A stretch of 64,000 bases of DNA from Flaccisagitta enflata (taxonomy: Eukaryota; Chaetognatha; Sagittoidea; Aphragmophora). Position numbers and translations under genes: made by a program. The notes beneath the pieces were generated by a model that saw only the letters and a list, made by a program, of their open reading frames with translations, did not search any database and had not been told where the DNA came from. Below are positions 1-11,364 of the stretch, one piece after another. The first letter of the stretch is position 1. The number at the start of each line of letters is the position of its first letter. The stretch is taken from contig OZ231126.1 in assembly GCA_965153355.1 (NCBI GenBank), positions 48,794,001 through 48,858,000 of the forward strand, in the 5' to 3' direction.

Positions 1-2021
1 AATTTTTATCTGTTTTTTTGAATGATCTAACTACAATGTAAGAAAACATGGCGGACTCTTAATTTGACCAAGATAGTATGTGCTGATAATTAGTATGCTT
101 TGCCCCTGCCTGCTATACACTTTTTCTAGGTACTTTTTTTGCACAATACACTAAATTGTATGAATCAATTATTTGTTAATTTATTACTTTTTGTCTAGTA
201 TTGGCTAAGAAAGCATGGGAACCGAAAAAAATCAGCTAAAAGGCTGTCGTGCTCAGATTTGCTATCGTGCTTTGAATTAGCTGTGATGTCCCTAGGCTCT
301 AAGCTGCCATACATGGCTGTGAAAAAGTCATAGCAAATTTTCTTTTGAACAATATTCCCTCGGTATGTCTGTCATAATACTGATATTTTTGCAATTATAA
401 ATAATTGAAAATAATTTTTTTTTCCATTAAAACCAACAAAGGACATAACATCAATTCACCAAATTATATTTAAATATCAAGTTTGTCTTATGAAACAAAA
501 ACATTCGGATACCTCCCTCCAGGTTGGGCTGTTTTTCCACAAACCCCACTGTACGAGACCATGCAGGGCTGATAGAATTTTACGACGCGCAAAGCACAAG
601 CCATCGATGTTTAGCCGTCAATGATCAACGGTTAATTAACCATTAATATAATGATTAATCATCGATTTAGATAAATAGGATTAACAGTTAACTGTTCTTC
701 AATATTAAGTCTTTGTTATGCTATCACTTCATCAAAAAAAGAAAAGAAAAAAAAAAAAAAGATTTCATGTATTTGTCTAGATTTCATGTATTTGTCTATC
801 ATCCATGCCCGCTTTGTGCCTGGTTATCAATGACTATGTGTGTACTTGTCTTAGATTGTTTGTTATCGCCAATGCGAGTGTGTTTTGTGTGCTGGTGTGT
901 GGGTGTGTAAGTGTGTATATCACTTTGTGTGTATGTGTGTTTATCACTTCGTGTGTATGTATGAGTATTTAAGAGTGTTTTAAGTGTTTGTTTTTGAGTG
1001 TGTATGTTTGCGCGCGACTCTACAATCCGCTTTGTCCGTCCGTCAGTCGGTCGGTTGGTCAATCGGTGGGTCGGTTGTTCACATTTTACTATATCTTATG
1101 ATTTTATTTTTTTGACTCCACTGCTACTGCCTAAATGGTCTAGTGACCTCAAATATGGCCCCTGCCCACCCGCACACAACTTCGGTAGCCGTGTATCCGG
1201 CCTTGTTTTCTCTAAACAAAAAGGCAAAAGCATGAAACTTGTTTTCAATCGGAGCATTGAATTATCATTTTCTTTTACTGTTTAAAGGTTCGGTATGGCA
1301 TTGAATTTGTGCACGTCTTGACTTTTAAGCAAATTTTCTTTTTTGAGGTAGTGAAATACGAGATTCCTGTATTGTTTGTATGGTACAAAAATTATCGGTT
1401 TACGGTGATTAATACAAAATTTTGATTTGTGATTTTATTAACTGTTAGCATCGATAGCACAAGCAGAAAACTGCGTGGACAGAACGTGTTGGCTATGTAT
1501 CGACATACAATACAGCATCGAGATGCAAAACCGCATCGACATGCAAAACATATGTATATGTTAATCGGGGCTATTACACATAGTAAAGTGTACATACGTC
1601 CATAGAAAATGTAAGAATTTGTCAGGTAGGCAGTTGCACCTAGTGACCAATTGACAAATTATGAATCAATTACTGATAAGTAGAATTCTATCTATAACAA
1701 TCAGAGATCTATGCATTTTGAATGGTACAATGGCGAGAAAAATTCTCAGCGAAAGTTCTCATTTAACGGGGCAAACGATTGAATTGAGTAATTGCGCTAG
1801 TTCTCCGACATACCCTGATAAACAATCATTGACCATCGTTAAGACGCATTGTTGCCCAGGCTGTTTAACTCATTCTGTAATCTTTTCAACGACTGTTGAT
1901 ATCGCAATGGCGTTGGGCAGTGCTCAGGCGCGAAATCCAGATCAGCCAATCTAAAGGCGCAGGGAGTTTTCTCGTTCTTTCTAGCCTGGCGGATAGTGGA
2001 TGAAGTGGGGGGGATTAGGAT
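1..2021. other. AT-rich non-coding stretch
   Basis: No gene was found. It contains A/T-rich sequence, a degenerate TGTG-rich stretch (about 870-990) and one dispersed repeat copy (1008-1210). The open frame at 1661-1954 has no recognisable features. Confidence 0.6.
1008..1210 (-). mobile_element. Dispersed repeat family A (about 200 bp)
   Basis: One end carries the GTCGCG-type palindrome and a GTCGGTCGG tract; the other ends CGGCCTTGTTTT. The body includes GGCCCCTGCCCACCCGCAC. It matches the copies at 8945, 15146, 25845 and 54600. Orientation is set by reading from the ACAAGGCC end. Confidence 0.75.
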
Positions 2022-2565
2022 TTAGCATGGACGAGTGAAAGCGGAAGTTGGGCCAAGAGAGGAAATGTCATTGATAGAGCGAAATTCAATGAGAAGAGGT
2101 CTCACATGTTCTTTCTCGCCGATAGCGCTAGCTTCCTTGGTGACGGTTTTTTGTTGACTCTCATCTTGCTGTACCGAACTAGAGCGAGCGCCGAACTGAT
2201 TCACCACCATTACGTTGTTGCCGTTACTATCGCTGTCATCTTTTATGTTACAACTTTCGCTGGGAAGAGTGACTATATGACCCTGAAGAAGCTTCTGAGA
2301 GTGTTGCTGCGAGTAATGAACTTCGTGTGGAGGCGCAGTAACCGGTTCCTGTAGATACTGGCTTAGAGCCCTGATGTTTGTAGCATTATCAGGTGAAAAG
2401 AGAGACGGTGGGCAAGTGACGAAAGGGTGCAACGACGACGAATTGTCCGGCGCGTGACTGCCGGGATCATACGCTTCCTTCCGAATGCTGTTAAACGAGT
2501 AACTCGGGGCCTTTGGCTTGGAATCCGAATCATAGGTAGGCGGATTCATATAACTTGGCTCGCAA
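2022..2565 (-). CDS. Putative terminal exon, disordered tail with PPxY motif
   Basis: An open frame of 181 codons to a TAA/TGA-type stop at 2022. It starts either at ATG 2549 or after the acceptor TTGACAG (2566), where it reads CEPSYMNPPTYDSDSKPKAP. It contains NPPTY, a PPxY motif of the kind bound by WW domains, then Ser/Gln/His-rich sequence. It looks like a cytoplasmic tail and might belong to the membrane protein exons at 6.2-6.8 kb. However, the phases (1 out, 2 in) do not join directly, so at least one exon would be missing. It could equally be a separate gene or chance. Confidence 0.4.
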
Positions 2566-3404
2566 CTGTCAATATATCAAGGAGGGGAAATCATTTACTG
2601 TTAGAATACCGAGGAGATTGCTCTACATTTTATATCAAGTTTATAAATTTGGTTAAAAGGTTGAGCGAACTACAAGATGTCTATGACGTTTTTTAAAGGT
2701 CACCCCCCTGCACAGCAAGTCAGCAGCCAACTGTACTGTACCTGTCCCCATAGTCGGTGCTGAGTTCCTGATCTTCGGTTCTCCTCGCTGCTTTTTTGCA
2801 TACTAATTGGACACGCGCGCAATGATTATAAGGATAAAGAGACAGGAGGAAAGATTTAGATTCAGGAATGGAATGAGAGAAAAGGTTTTAGTTTTACAGG
2901 GGTGTATATTCTCGAAGCTTTCTCGTCACGTAAACGCGACTCGGGATACACACTACACAGCTAAAAACAATTTCCGGTTAAGAATTATAATGGATGTCTC
3001 CAGGGGGTGGCCCTATGTAATTGATCATGGGGTGGGGGGTGGCTATGGGTGGCCAACATTAGAGGGGTGGCCTCAGAGTTAAAGGGGTGGCCGCTTACAT
3101 AAAGGGGTGGCCAATGCCACCCATCCACCTGTCCATCCTTGGCCACTCGTCCACCCTTGGCCACCCGTCCACCCTTGGCCACCCGTAGCCACCCATCCAC
3201 CCCTGGCCACCCGTCCACCCCTGGCCACCCATCCACCCCTGGCCACCCGTCCACCCCTGGCCACCTGTCCACCCCTTTTCACCTATCCACCCATCTATCC
3301 TTGGACTAATAGTTGCTCAGGGCCGATTTAACTCTGCCAAATCAATTCCATTACCCGTTCTTCCTGCACCATTTGTATAAGCGCCACCATCCACAATTCT
3401 TACC

Positions 3405-4200
3405 CCTGTGTTGGGTTTAGGGTGAAGGGCTATGTTGGGTTTATGGTAAGGGGCTGTGTTAGGTTTAGGGTTAGTACTATTGGGTTTAGGGTTAGAGGCT
3501 GTGTTGGGTTTAGAGTCGCGTTTGCATAATTGGTGAAAGCGGCGTGGGTACTGGAACTGACTCTGCGTAGGAATTGTGGATGGTGGCGCTTGTACAAATG
3601 GTGCATGTAGAACGGGTATTGGAATTGACTTGGCAGAGTTAAATCTGCCCGGAGCAACTATTAGTACAAGGATAGATGGGTGGCCGAGGGTGGACGGGTG
3701 GCCAGGGGTGGATGGGTGGCCAGGGGTGACTAGGGGTGGATGGGTGGCCAGGGGTGGATGGGTGGGCAAGGGTAGATGGGTGGCTGGGGGTGGACAGGTG
3801 GCCGGGGGTGGACAGGTGGCCGGGGGTGGATGGGTGGCCGGGGGTGGACAGGTGGGCAGGGGTGGACGGGTGGCCAGGGGTATGCGGGTGGTCTAGGGGT
3901 GGATAGGGGGCTAATCTATTTAAGGTTTAATAAAAAAAAAAAAAAGATTGTATTAACCAATTCTATGTTGGGTTTAGGGTTAAGGTCCCTGTTGGGTTAA
4001 AGTAAAACAGCTCTTTAATGTTTAATATTAAAGGCTGTATTAGGTTTAGGGGTAGAGATTGTATTGGGTTTAGGGGAACAGTCTGTATTGGGTTGAGGTT
4101 TGAGGCTTTGTTGGGTATAAGGTTAGGGATTGTGATAGGTTTAGGGTTAGGGATTGTGTGGGGTATAGAGTTAGAGGCTGTTGGGTTTAGGGAATTATGC
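3405..4200 (+). repeat. Degenerate telomere-like GGGTTTAGGGTTAG repeats (3405-3520 and 3965-4200)
   Basis: Irregular units of about 22-30 bp built around TTGGGTTTAGGGTTAG, split by the inverted GGTGGCC array. They lie inside the foldback element, so they are not a chromosome end. Confidence 0.6.
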
Positions 4201-4204
4201 TGGG

Positions 4205-4835
4205 AAAAGGGCATAGTGTATCACTTTACCACAAGCAAAATGTTTCATTACGCCACAGGTAAAGTGTTTCACTTTGCCGCAGGCAAATTGTTTCACTTTG
4301 CCGCAGGCAAAGTGTTTCAATTTGCCGGGGGCAAAGTGTTTCAGTTTGCAGCAGGCAAAGTGTTTCAGTTTGCCGCAGGCAAAGTGTTTCACTTTGCCGC
4401 AGGCAAAGTGTTTCATTTTGCCGCAGGGAAGTGTTTTACTTTACCGCAGGCAAAGTGTTTCATTTTGCCGCAGGGAAGTGTTTTACTTTACCGCAGGCAA
4501 AGTGTTTTACTTTGCCGCAGGCAAAGTGTTTTACTTTGCCGCAGGCAAAGTGTTTTACTTTGCCGCAGGCAAAGTGTTTCACTTTGCCGCAGGCAAAGTG
4601 TTTCACTTTGCCGCAGGCAAAGTGTTTCACTCTGCCGCAAGCAAAGTGTTTCACTCTGGCGCAGGCAAAGTGTTTCACTCTGGCGCAGGCAAAGTGTTTC
4701 ACTCTGGCGCAGGCAAAGTGTTTCACTCTGCCGCAGGCAAAGTGATACACAGTGATTCATATTGTGACAAGCAAGCAGGCAAAGTTATTCACTTTGTGGC
4801 AATTAAAGTGTTTAACTTTGCAGCATGTTAAGTGG
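4205..4835 (+). repeat. 24-bp tandem array, about 25 units
   Basis: The unit contains GCCGCAGGCAAAGTGTTTCA followed by CTTT. Because 24 is a multiple of 3, all frames look open; these frames are not genes. Confidence 0.9.
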
Positions 4836-5109
4836 TTGGCAAGGTGTATAAGGGGATAATAGTTACAAGGGTGGCTAAAATAGGGGGAGGCTGGGTTTGG
4901 GGTGGCCAGGGTGGGGGGTGGCTAGGTGGAGGATGGATAAGGTGAAGGTGGCCAGGGTGGGGGGGTGGTTAAAATAAATGAAATTCATAGGGTGGCTTAA
5001 TTTTTGTTGGGGTGGCCAGGGTGGCCGGTGGGGTGGCTGTGGCCACCCCTCCAGCCACCCTAGCCACCCCTTCCACCCCTTGGAGACATCTATTATAATA
5101 ATGATCCAA

Positions 5110-5940
5110 ATTTCCAATAATAAAATTTAAAAATAATAAAAATTTAACAATGAAAAATTTGATCATGATGACAATACTATCTAACAAATATGTTTGGAAG
5201 CGCCTTAAAGTAGGAAGCGAACTTGAGCTCTGTCGGAGCGCTCAAATCCTGTAGTTAGCATTTGCGTTTTTTTCACGCGTGAAACGGCAGCTACATATCA
5301 TTTTCATTATTGATTTTATAATGTTGAAAGTGAACTTACGTCAAGAGACACCTTAAAATATGTTCTACGAGGGCAGGGGCGGCTAACAGCAGGAAAAAAT
5401 CTGGGTAAAATCAATTCATTTGAACCCTGTGAATGCTGAAACATTAATACTACTTTGACTCCACGAGACAGGTATTTATAATCGAGGTCCCCTTGAGGTT
5501 CAGATATATGTTAAAGAGGAGACAAAGGGCTGCCTGAAACTGTCTTTGTCTAAGATTTTCTCCCTTGCGCACTTACTCTCCTCATCCCATCTTTATGGGG
5601 ATATTAAGCATAAATTCAAAGAAAATCGCAGCTTCTGCTTTTCACTTCAGAAAAGAAGACAGTGCGGCAAACGACAAGTATTATACAGTTATTGTTCAAA
5701 CAAATTGGTCTAGTTTGTACAAAAATTAATCCCGGCTCTAATTTTTATTCTCAATTGCATAATAAATAGCTTATGGAGGGATTCCCAACTGAAAATTACA
5801 ATAACTATTATATCAAATTTAGGCTTCCCCTTACTACTTAAAGAGCCATCTCCAAACAGAGCTAGAAATGCCAGATTGGCGCCAAATACAAGATTTTTTC
5901 GAGAGTAAGATTTAATTAGTTATTTTGACATCAACATAAC
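5110..5940. other. Intergenic or intronic, nothing recognised
   Basis: AT-rich sequence without an open frame, satellite or transposon end that I could identify. Confidence 0.5.
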
Positions 5941-6166
5941 AATTAGGCATTTTCATCAGCTTTTTTTTTTATTCTAGTAGTAGTTGCGGGCCGAATATAG
6001 GTAAGCATATGTTCTAGCATTTTCCATGCGACACTGCCCCAACATTGAATTATTATGCAATCTGAGCCTATCCCTACCCCAAAACAAGACCCTATACAAA
6101 TGTACTGTACTCCCTCCAAATGTTCCACGTGGACCAAAGTGAGTTGTAATTTGCTAGTCTGGATAC

Positions 6167-6410
6167 CTTCAGTATTTTGAAACATGCAGACGCAAGCGAC
6201 GAGAATGACCATGAGGGAACCGAAAAGGCAAAGCGGCGTCGCTAAACCGGTTATGAGCTTGTCGGAACCCTCGATGTCGCGCAGCTTGACTCTTAAGTGC
6301 TTCAATTCGACCATCGTCGCGTTGTTGTTTGCTTCCAACCTCGCGCACTTACGTTTATATTCATCCGCTTGTGTCTTCCAATAGTTCCAAAGGCCTTTGT
6401 TGCCGTCCAC
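6167..6410 (-). CDS. Next exon of the same gene: stalk and transmembrane segment
   Basis: The acceptor is CTCTCCCACGTAG. The frame reads VDGNKGLWNYWKTQADEYKR, then a charged coiled-coil-like stalk with an NAT N-glycosylation sequon, then a hydrophobic span (LITGLATPLCLFGSLMVILV plus ACVCMF). The donor GAAG|GTATCC leaves phase 1. If it is not used, the frame continues to a stop at 5943. Together with the Cys-rich exon this gives the plan signal, Cys-rich ectodomain, stalk, single membrane pass. The function is not recognised. Confidence 0.55.
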
Positions 6411-6607
6411 CTACGTGGGAGAGAAAACATTGGACTACGAAAGGACGTGCTGGAAACGAGTATCAGGGCCTAACATGGTCCAGGCAAGCATATTGGTGGC
6501 CATTGCAACCTGATTAGAGGGCTGACAGAGCTAATTAGAGGGCCGAAATCAATGTCTTACAACTAGGGAGGCCCTTAAAGCAAATCGGAGAGTGGTACAA
6601 GGATAAC

Positions 6608-6825
6608 CTTTTTGATAAGGTCGTCGATTCGCTTAAATTCTGGGCACTTTCGAGCGCACATCTCCGTCGTGTCCATCATGTCATTTCCAGGTTTGCAAAT
6701 TACATCGCAGCAGAAGAGTCTCCCAGCTTCACCTCTGTAGCATCCGTGCCTGCAGAAGCAGTCAATCGCCACTGCCGGTGATGCCAATCCAATAGCGACC
6801 GAGTGAAATATTAGCCATAGTATCA
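6608..6825 (-). CDS. Exon of a putative secreted/type I membrane protein: hydrophobic N-part and cysteine-rich module
   Basis: Not recognised with certainty. The frame reads ILWLIFHSVAIGLASPAVAI, a signal-peptide-like hydrophobic run, then eight Cys in 38 residues (CFCRHGC, FCCDVICKPG, EMCARKCP). The CC-x3-C-x-PG...T..C...C spacing recalls a TNF-receptor cysteine-rich repeat; this is an inference. There is no in-frame ATG: the exon begins after a good acceptor (pyrimidine-rich, TTACTAG) with TG, so an upstream exon must supply the preceding base, possibly the A of a split ATG. The proposed donor AAG|GTTATC is weak. The next exon starts 197 bp downstream. Confidence 0.55.
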
Positions 6826-7138
6826 CTAGTAAGGCAATAGTGAAAAGATGTCAGTATAGTACAGAGAAAAGGTTAATATAAGGTGTGAACCCCCTGAAAA
6901 CTGTAGCACCCCCACCTACAGCTTTAACCGATTAAACTAAAGACACTTTAAAGGTACAGTACGGTGGGAGCAATATGGGCAGTACAAAGAGGGCCTTCTA
7001 TATTCTTATTGTTTGAAGTAAGAACCTAAAGCTTTAGTTTTTCTGAAAGCTGATGCTCCAAGGTATTGAGTGAACATTAAATTCCACATCAAGTGATTCA
7101 AAACAAAATTGAGAATTGATATCTACTTATTGCATGAG

Positions 7139-7238
7139 GCATGATAGCTCTGTTGGTAGAGTGCTGGACTTCAATTAAGTAATTTCTTATCTTCAGAGTC
7201 ACAGGTTCGATTCCAGAGAGGTGTTGCACTTTTTTTCT
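7139..7238 (+). tRNA. tRNA-like sequence with pol III boxes, probably a pseudogene or tRNA-derived element
   Basis: An A-box-like TAGCTCTGTTGG (7145-7156), the stretch GTAGAGTGCTGGACTTCAA, a perfect B-box GGTTCGATTCC (7204-7214) and a T-run right after (7232 on) look like a pol III unit. The acceptor arms do not pair well, the T-stem has mismatches, and about 18 extra bases lie in the anticodon arm where an intron could sit. A functional tRNA is therefore doubtful. Confidence 0.35.
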
Positions 7239-7615
7239 TTTTGGTCAAGAGTTACAGCTAGAGGTGTAAAACTATATTCACTCAATGCTCTTGCCCATCC
7301 ACCCTAACCTGAAACCTTAAAAATCTGACCTTTGAATGTTTATGAAATATTTTCTCATTTGGCAGCGTTCGGACGACAATTAGAATCTCGAATCTCATGA
7401 ATCTTCGCACTTTTTGTAAAGCTGTCTTTTTCGTTAGAAGAGATTGAGCTGGTCATAGTCCAGTGCTAGGACACAGGTGTTGTTATCTCTATCTATGTTG
7501 AGAAATTTCTCCGAAAAAAGTTATCATCAAATCGCGGTTATTTGAAGGAGAGAAAGAGCTTGCGATTGCGCTTACATGCATGTGTGCATCCGTCCATGTA
7601 TCCAAGCACGCGCGC

Positions 7616-7617
<2 letters not shown>

Positions 7618-7666
<49 letters not shown>

Positions 7667-7715
7667 GAGACAGAGAGACAGACAGAGACAGAGACAGACA
7701 GAGACAGAGTTAGGC
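7618..7715 (+). repeat. (GA)n / (GACA)n microsatellite
   Basis: A pure GA run passes into GACAGA units. Confidence 0.9.
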
Positions 7716-8609
7716 AGACGCTAGCGTGGCCAATGGACTGAGACGGAGGAACAGACAGTGACAGACAGATTTTTTGTTTTTTTATGATTCTTTCGAATTT
7801 CTTTGTGCACTAAAGACTGTCAGTCGGCCAGTCAGTTATTCAGTCAATACATGAATTCATCATACACGGATTTTTTAACATGGTCTAGACAATCAAACAT
7901 CTCTACTCAAACATAAGCTGAAAGTAAATCAAGACCCGATCTTAAACATATCATGACAGATTCGCAACCAGAAATGGGAAAACACGGCATTGTACTATTT
8001 TCATCCTGAGCAGGCGGCCTCGCAACTGCAAGTCGTTAGTTGTTGCGCCTGTTAAATTGTATCTTCATCTGCAGAATGGATCACAACATTTTGCTTTTGT
8101 ATTTATCACTGCCCTTACTTATGGGCACAACGAGTGTTGAGCCACTGGCCCTATAGGTATTCTGTGCTTTTAAAAATCAATACTCGCAATGAATCATGAA
8201 ATTTTGAAATTGTATATAATGTAAAGTGTGAATTCAACATCAATGAAAGAGTAGCAAGAGAGAAACAAAAACAATTCTATCAACTGTCTGTTATTCAATT
8301 TTCTTTGTCGTCGTTCAAATGCGTCGTTGATGACAATTATGATAATGATAACACCGATGACAGATTCGGTGATAACGACGATGATGGTGACGATTAAGAG
8401 AAAGAGGCAGAGGCGTTGCATTCACTGTATCTAGCGGCGGCGTCTCTTGTTGACACCGTCGCAGCAAAAGTGACGCAGTTGATGAGGAGGTGGCGCCATA
8501 GCCAACGCTATCAACCCCATACGCAATGAAAATGACGTCCCACTCCCTTGTCAACCCTGGTCACCACCTCCTAGTCCCGGCTAAGTGGATCGTCGAGACG
8601 AAGCCAAAG

Positions 8610-9642
8610 CACGGCGTCCAGGAACAAACCCTAGGTCTAAAAAAATGGTCAAGACTCCTGATCTGGGGAAATGTCTTTTTTGATGCATAAGCTATAAATA
8701 AATGGTAAAAATAAAAAAATCTGCTTAGCAGTATAGAATTGATGGTCAAATAATAGCCAAAAAAGGCGTTTTTAAGTATATCTTAGATTAAAAATTGTAT
8801 TCATGGCTTCTAAAAGTATGTAAAAATGTATGAAAAATTTGGCTACAGTGGTTGCACTAATGCTTTTACCTACTTCAGTTTGTTTAGAGTGATTTTCCAA
8901 TAATCAAAATAAAAAAGTGCCAAAAACTTGTAAAATGATTTTTAGTCGCGTGCAAGCGACTCTACAATCCGCTTTGTCCGTCGGTCGGTCGGTTGGTTGG
9001 TCGGTTGGTCGTTTGGTTGGTCGGTCACACTTTACTTTTTTTCATGATTTTATTTCTTTGACCTCACTGCTCCTGCCCAAATGATCTGGTGACCTCAAAG
9101 ATGGCCCCTGCCCACCCGCACGCGACTTCGGTAGCCGTGTATCCGGCCTTGTTTTGTTATTTTTTGCTATTTCTAAGTTCTAATCTATCAAATATTTCTT
9201 AAAACTAGCTGGATTATATTCCAGCATGTGTATCTCAACAATATTTATACACTTTTCATAGTCTTTAAAAATTTTAAAGAAGTAAATATGAAAATAAGCT
9301 GAAAAAAAATCAATTTGATAGTTTGAAATAGTTTTTTTAGTTTTTATCTATGAAATAACCCTCTAAACTTACCAAATAGGTAAAAGCATTATTACAGCAA
9401 CTATTGCCACACTTTTCAGATATTTCTTAAACAGCTTGAAGCTACAATCCTTATTTTTGATATAAAAAATGTATAAAATTTCTTCATTTTTGCTATCTTT
9501 AAGCTTTGAATTTTATATTTCCAAGCCAATTTTTTTTATTTTTGCCATTAATTGATAGCAAATGCATCAAAAAAGACTTTTTCCCAGGTCAGAAGTCTTG
9601 ACCATTTTTTTTTTGACCTATGGTTTGTTCCTGGACGCCGTG
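8610..9642. mobile_element. 1.03-kb foldback element with long inverted arms, interrupted by family A
   Basis: The left arm begins CACGGCGTCCAGGAACAAAC (8610) and the right arm ends GTTTGTTCCTGGACGCCGTG-like at 9642. Similarity continues for about 85 bp on each side, including TGGTCAAGA and TTTTTTGATGCAT. A family A copy (8945-9157) sits inside. The superfamily is not assigned. Confidence 0.75.
8945..9157 (-). mobile_element. Dispersed repeat family A, near full length
   Basis: Palindromic end AGTCGCGTGCAAGCGACT, then GTCGGTCGGTCGGTTGG, ACTTTACTTTT, CTGCCCAAATG, GGCCCCTGCCCACC and CGGCCTTGTTTT. It is nested in the 8610-9642 foldback element. Confidence 0.8.
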
Positions 9643-9954
9643 AAAGAGCATGACAAGAGAGTTGAGAAGAAGTCAAAAGTCTTAAGCTCCGGGAAAAGTC
9701 GAGGGTGCAACAAGCAAAGAAGTTTGATGATGCTAATTGCGTTTCATGCAACTTCCGTTGTTGTTGTCTTCGTAGCCCGGATCAGTGGCTGCAAAGAATG
9801 ATGTTGTTGTTGTCTTAATGAATGTTCGCGTAATTCTCGTTCGTTTCCTTGTTGTTCCGAAGCTTCCGCGAGTTTGATAAGGACTGAACGACAGCGTCGG
9901 ATTCAGCTATGGCGCTGGGGGACTAAATGGATGGATGTGAGATTGAAGTATCAA

Positions 9955-10065
9955 ATTAATGAATGAATGAATGAATGAATGTGTGATGATTGATAGAATG
10001 AATGAATGAATCCATTAGAGTGAAAATGTGAATCAATCAATCAATCAATCAATCAATCAAGTATT
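9955..10065 (+). repeat. AATG and AATC tetranucleotide microsatellites
   Basis: AATGAATG runs near 9958-10010 and CAATCAAT runs at 10033-10060. Confidence 0.85.
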
Positions 10066-10664
10066 CAATTGATGAGCAAAAATGTGAGAATGAATCATTT
10101 GATCATCATCATTGTCATGGTCATCTTCAACATCATTATCATCATCTCATCATCGTCATCGTCATCCATTTGATCCATTTAGAATGTGCAATGCAACAAA
10201 ATCAATCATTACTATACCTCCACGGTTCTTCGTTCTTGTGTTTCAATTGACTCGAGTCCTGGCGAAGTCGACATCGACAATCTGCCTTCCTGTGAGTCGT
10301 AAAGTCACAGTTGTTTGACACCAACGCCGACGCAACGGCAGCAAAGAAGTGACGCTGAAGCAGCAGCAGAAGCTCGATGCTGAAGGCGATGAGAACCCGG
10401 CGCTGAAGAGGGCGGATGCTTGATGCCGTATGCGGCAGAAACTCGACGCTGAAGGCGAAAAAAACCCGACGTTGACTGCCACAAAATCTCAACCATTGCC
10501 GGCGCTTAACATAGAACACAAATCAAGAAAATACGTAGAAGTTAGCAGTGTCGGGAAGCAACGTAACCTCCCAAATCAAAAGCAACAACAAAAGACAAAA
10601 AGAAGATGAAGAGGAAGAAAAAGATCTCCCCTTAAAAGAGAGGGAGATGGACTATCAGTCTGTA

Positions 10665-11364
<700 letters not shown>

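Larger units (their letters stand above)
2985..5098. mobile_element. 2.1-kb foldback element enclosing several satellites
   Basis: The ends are inverted: TTATAATGGATGTCTCC at 2985 and GGAGACATCTATTATAA ending at 5098. Inside, GGCCACCC arrays in one orientation (3100-3300) face the same arrays inverted (3665-3905 and 4880-5075). A second inverted pair lies at 3306-3403 and 3572-3670. It also holds TTTAGGG-like repeats and a 24-bp array. There is no coding capacity. Confidence 0.75.

Noticed and set aside
1661-1954. 97-codon plus-strand frame
   Set aside because: No recognisable motif, no exon context and no partner exons; its length can occur by chance.
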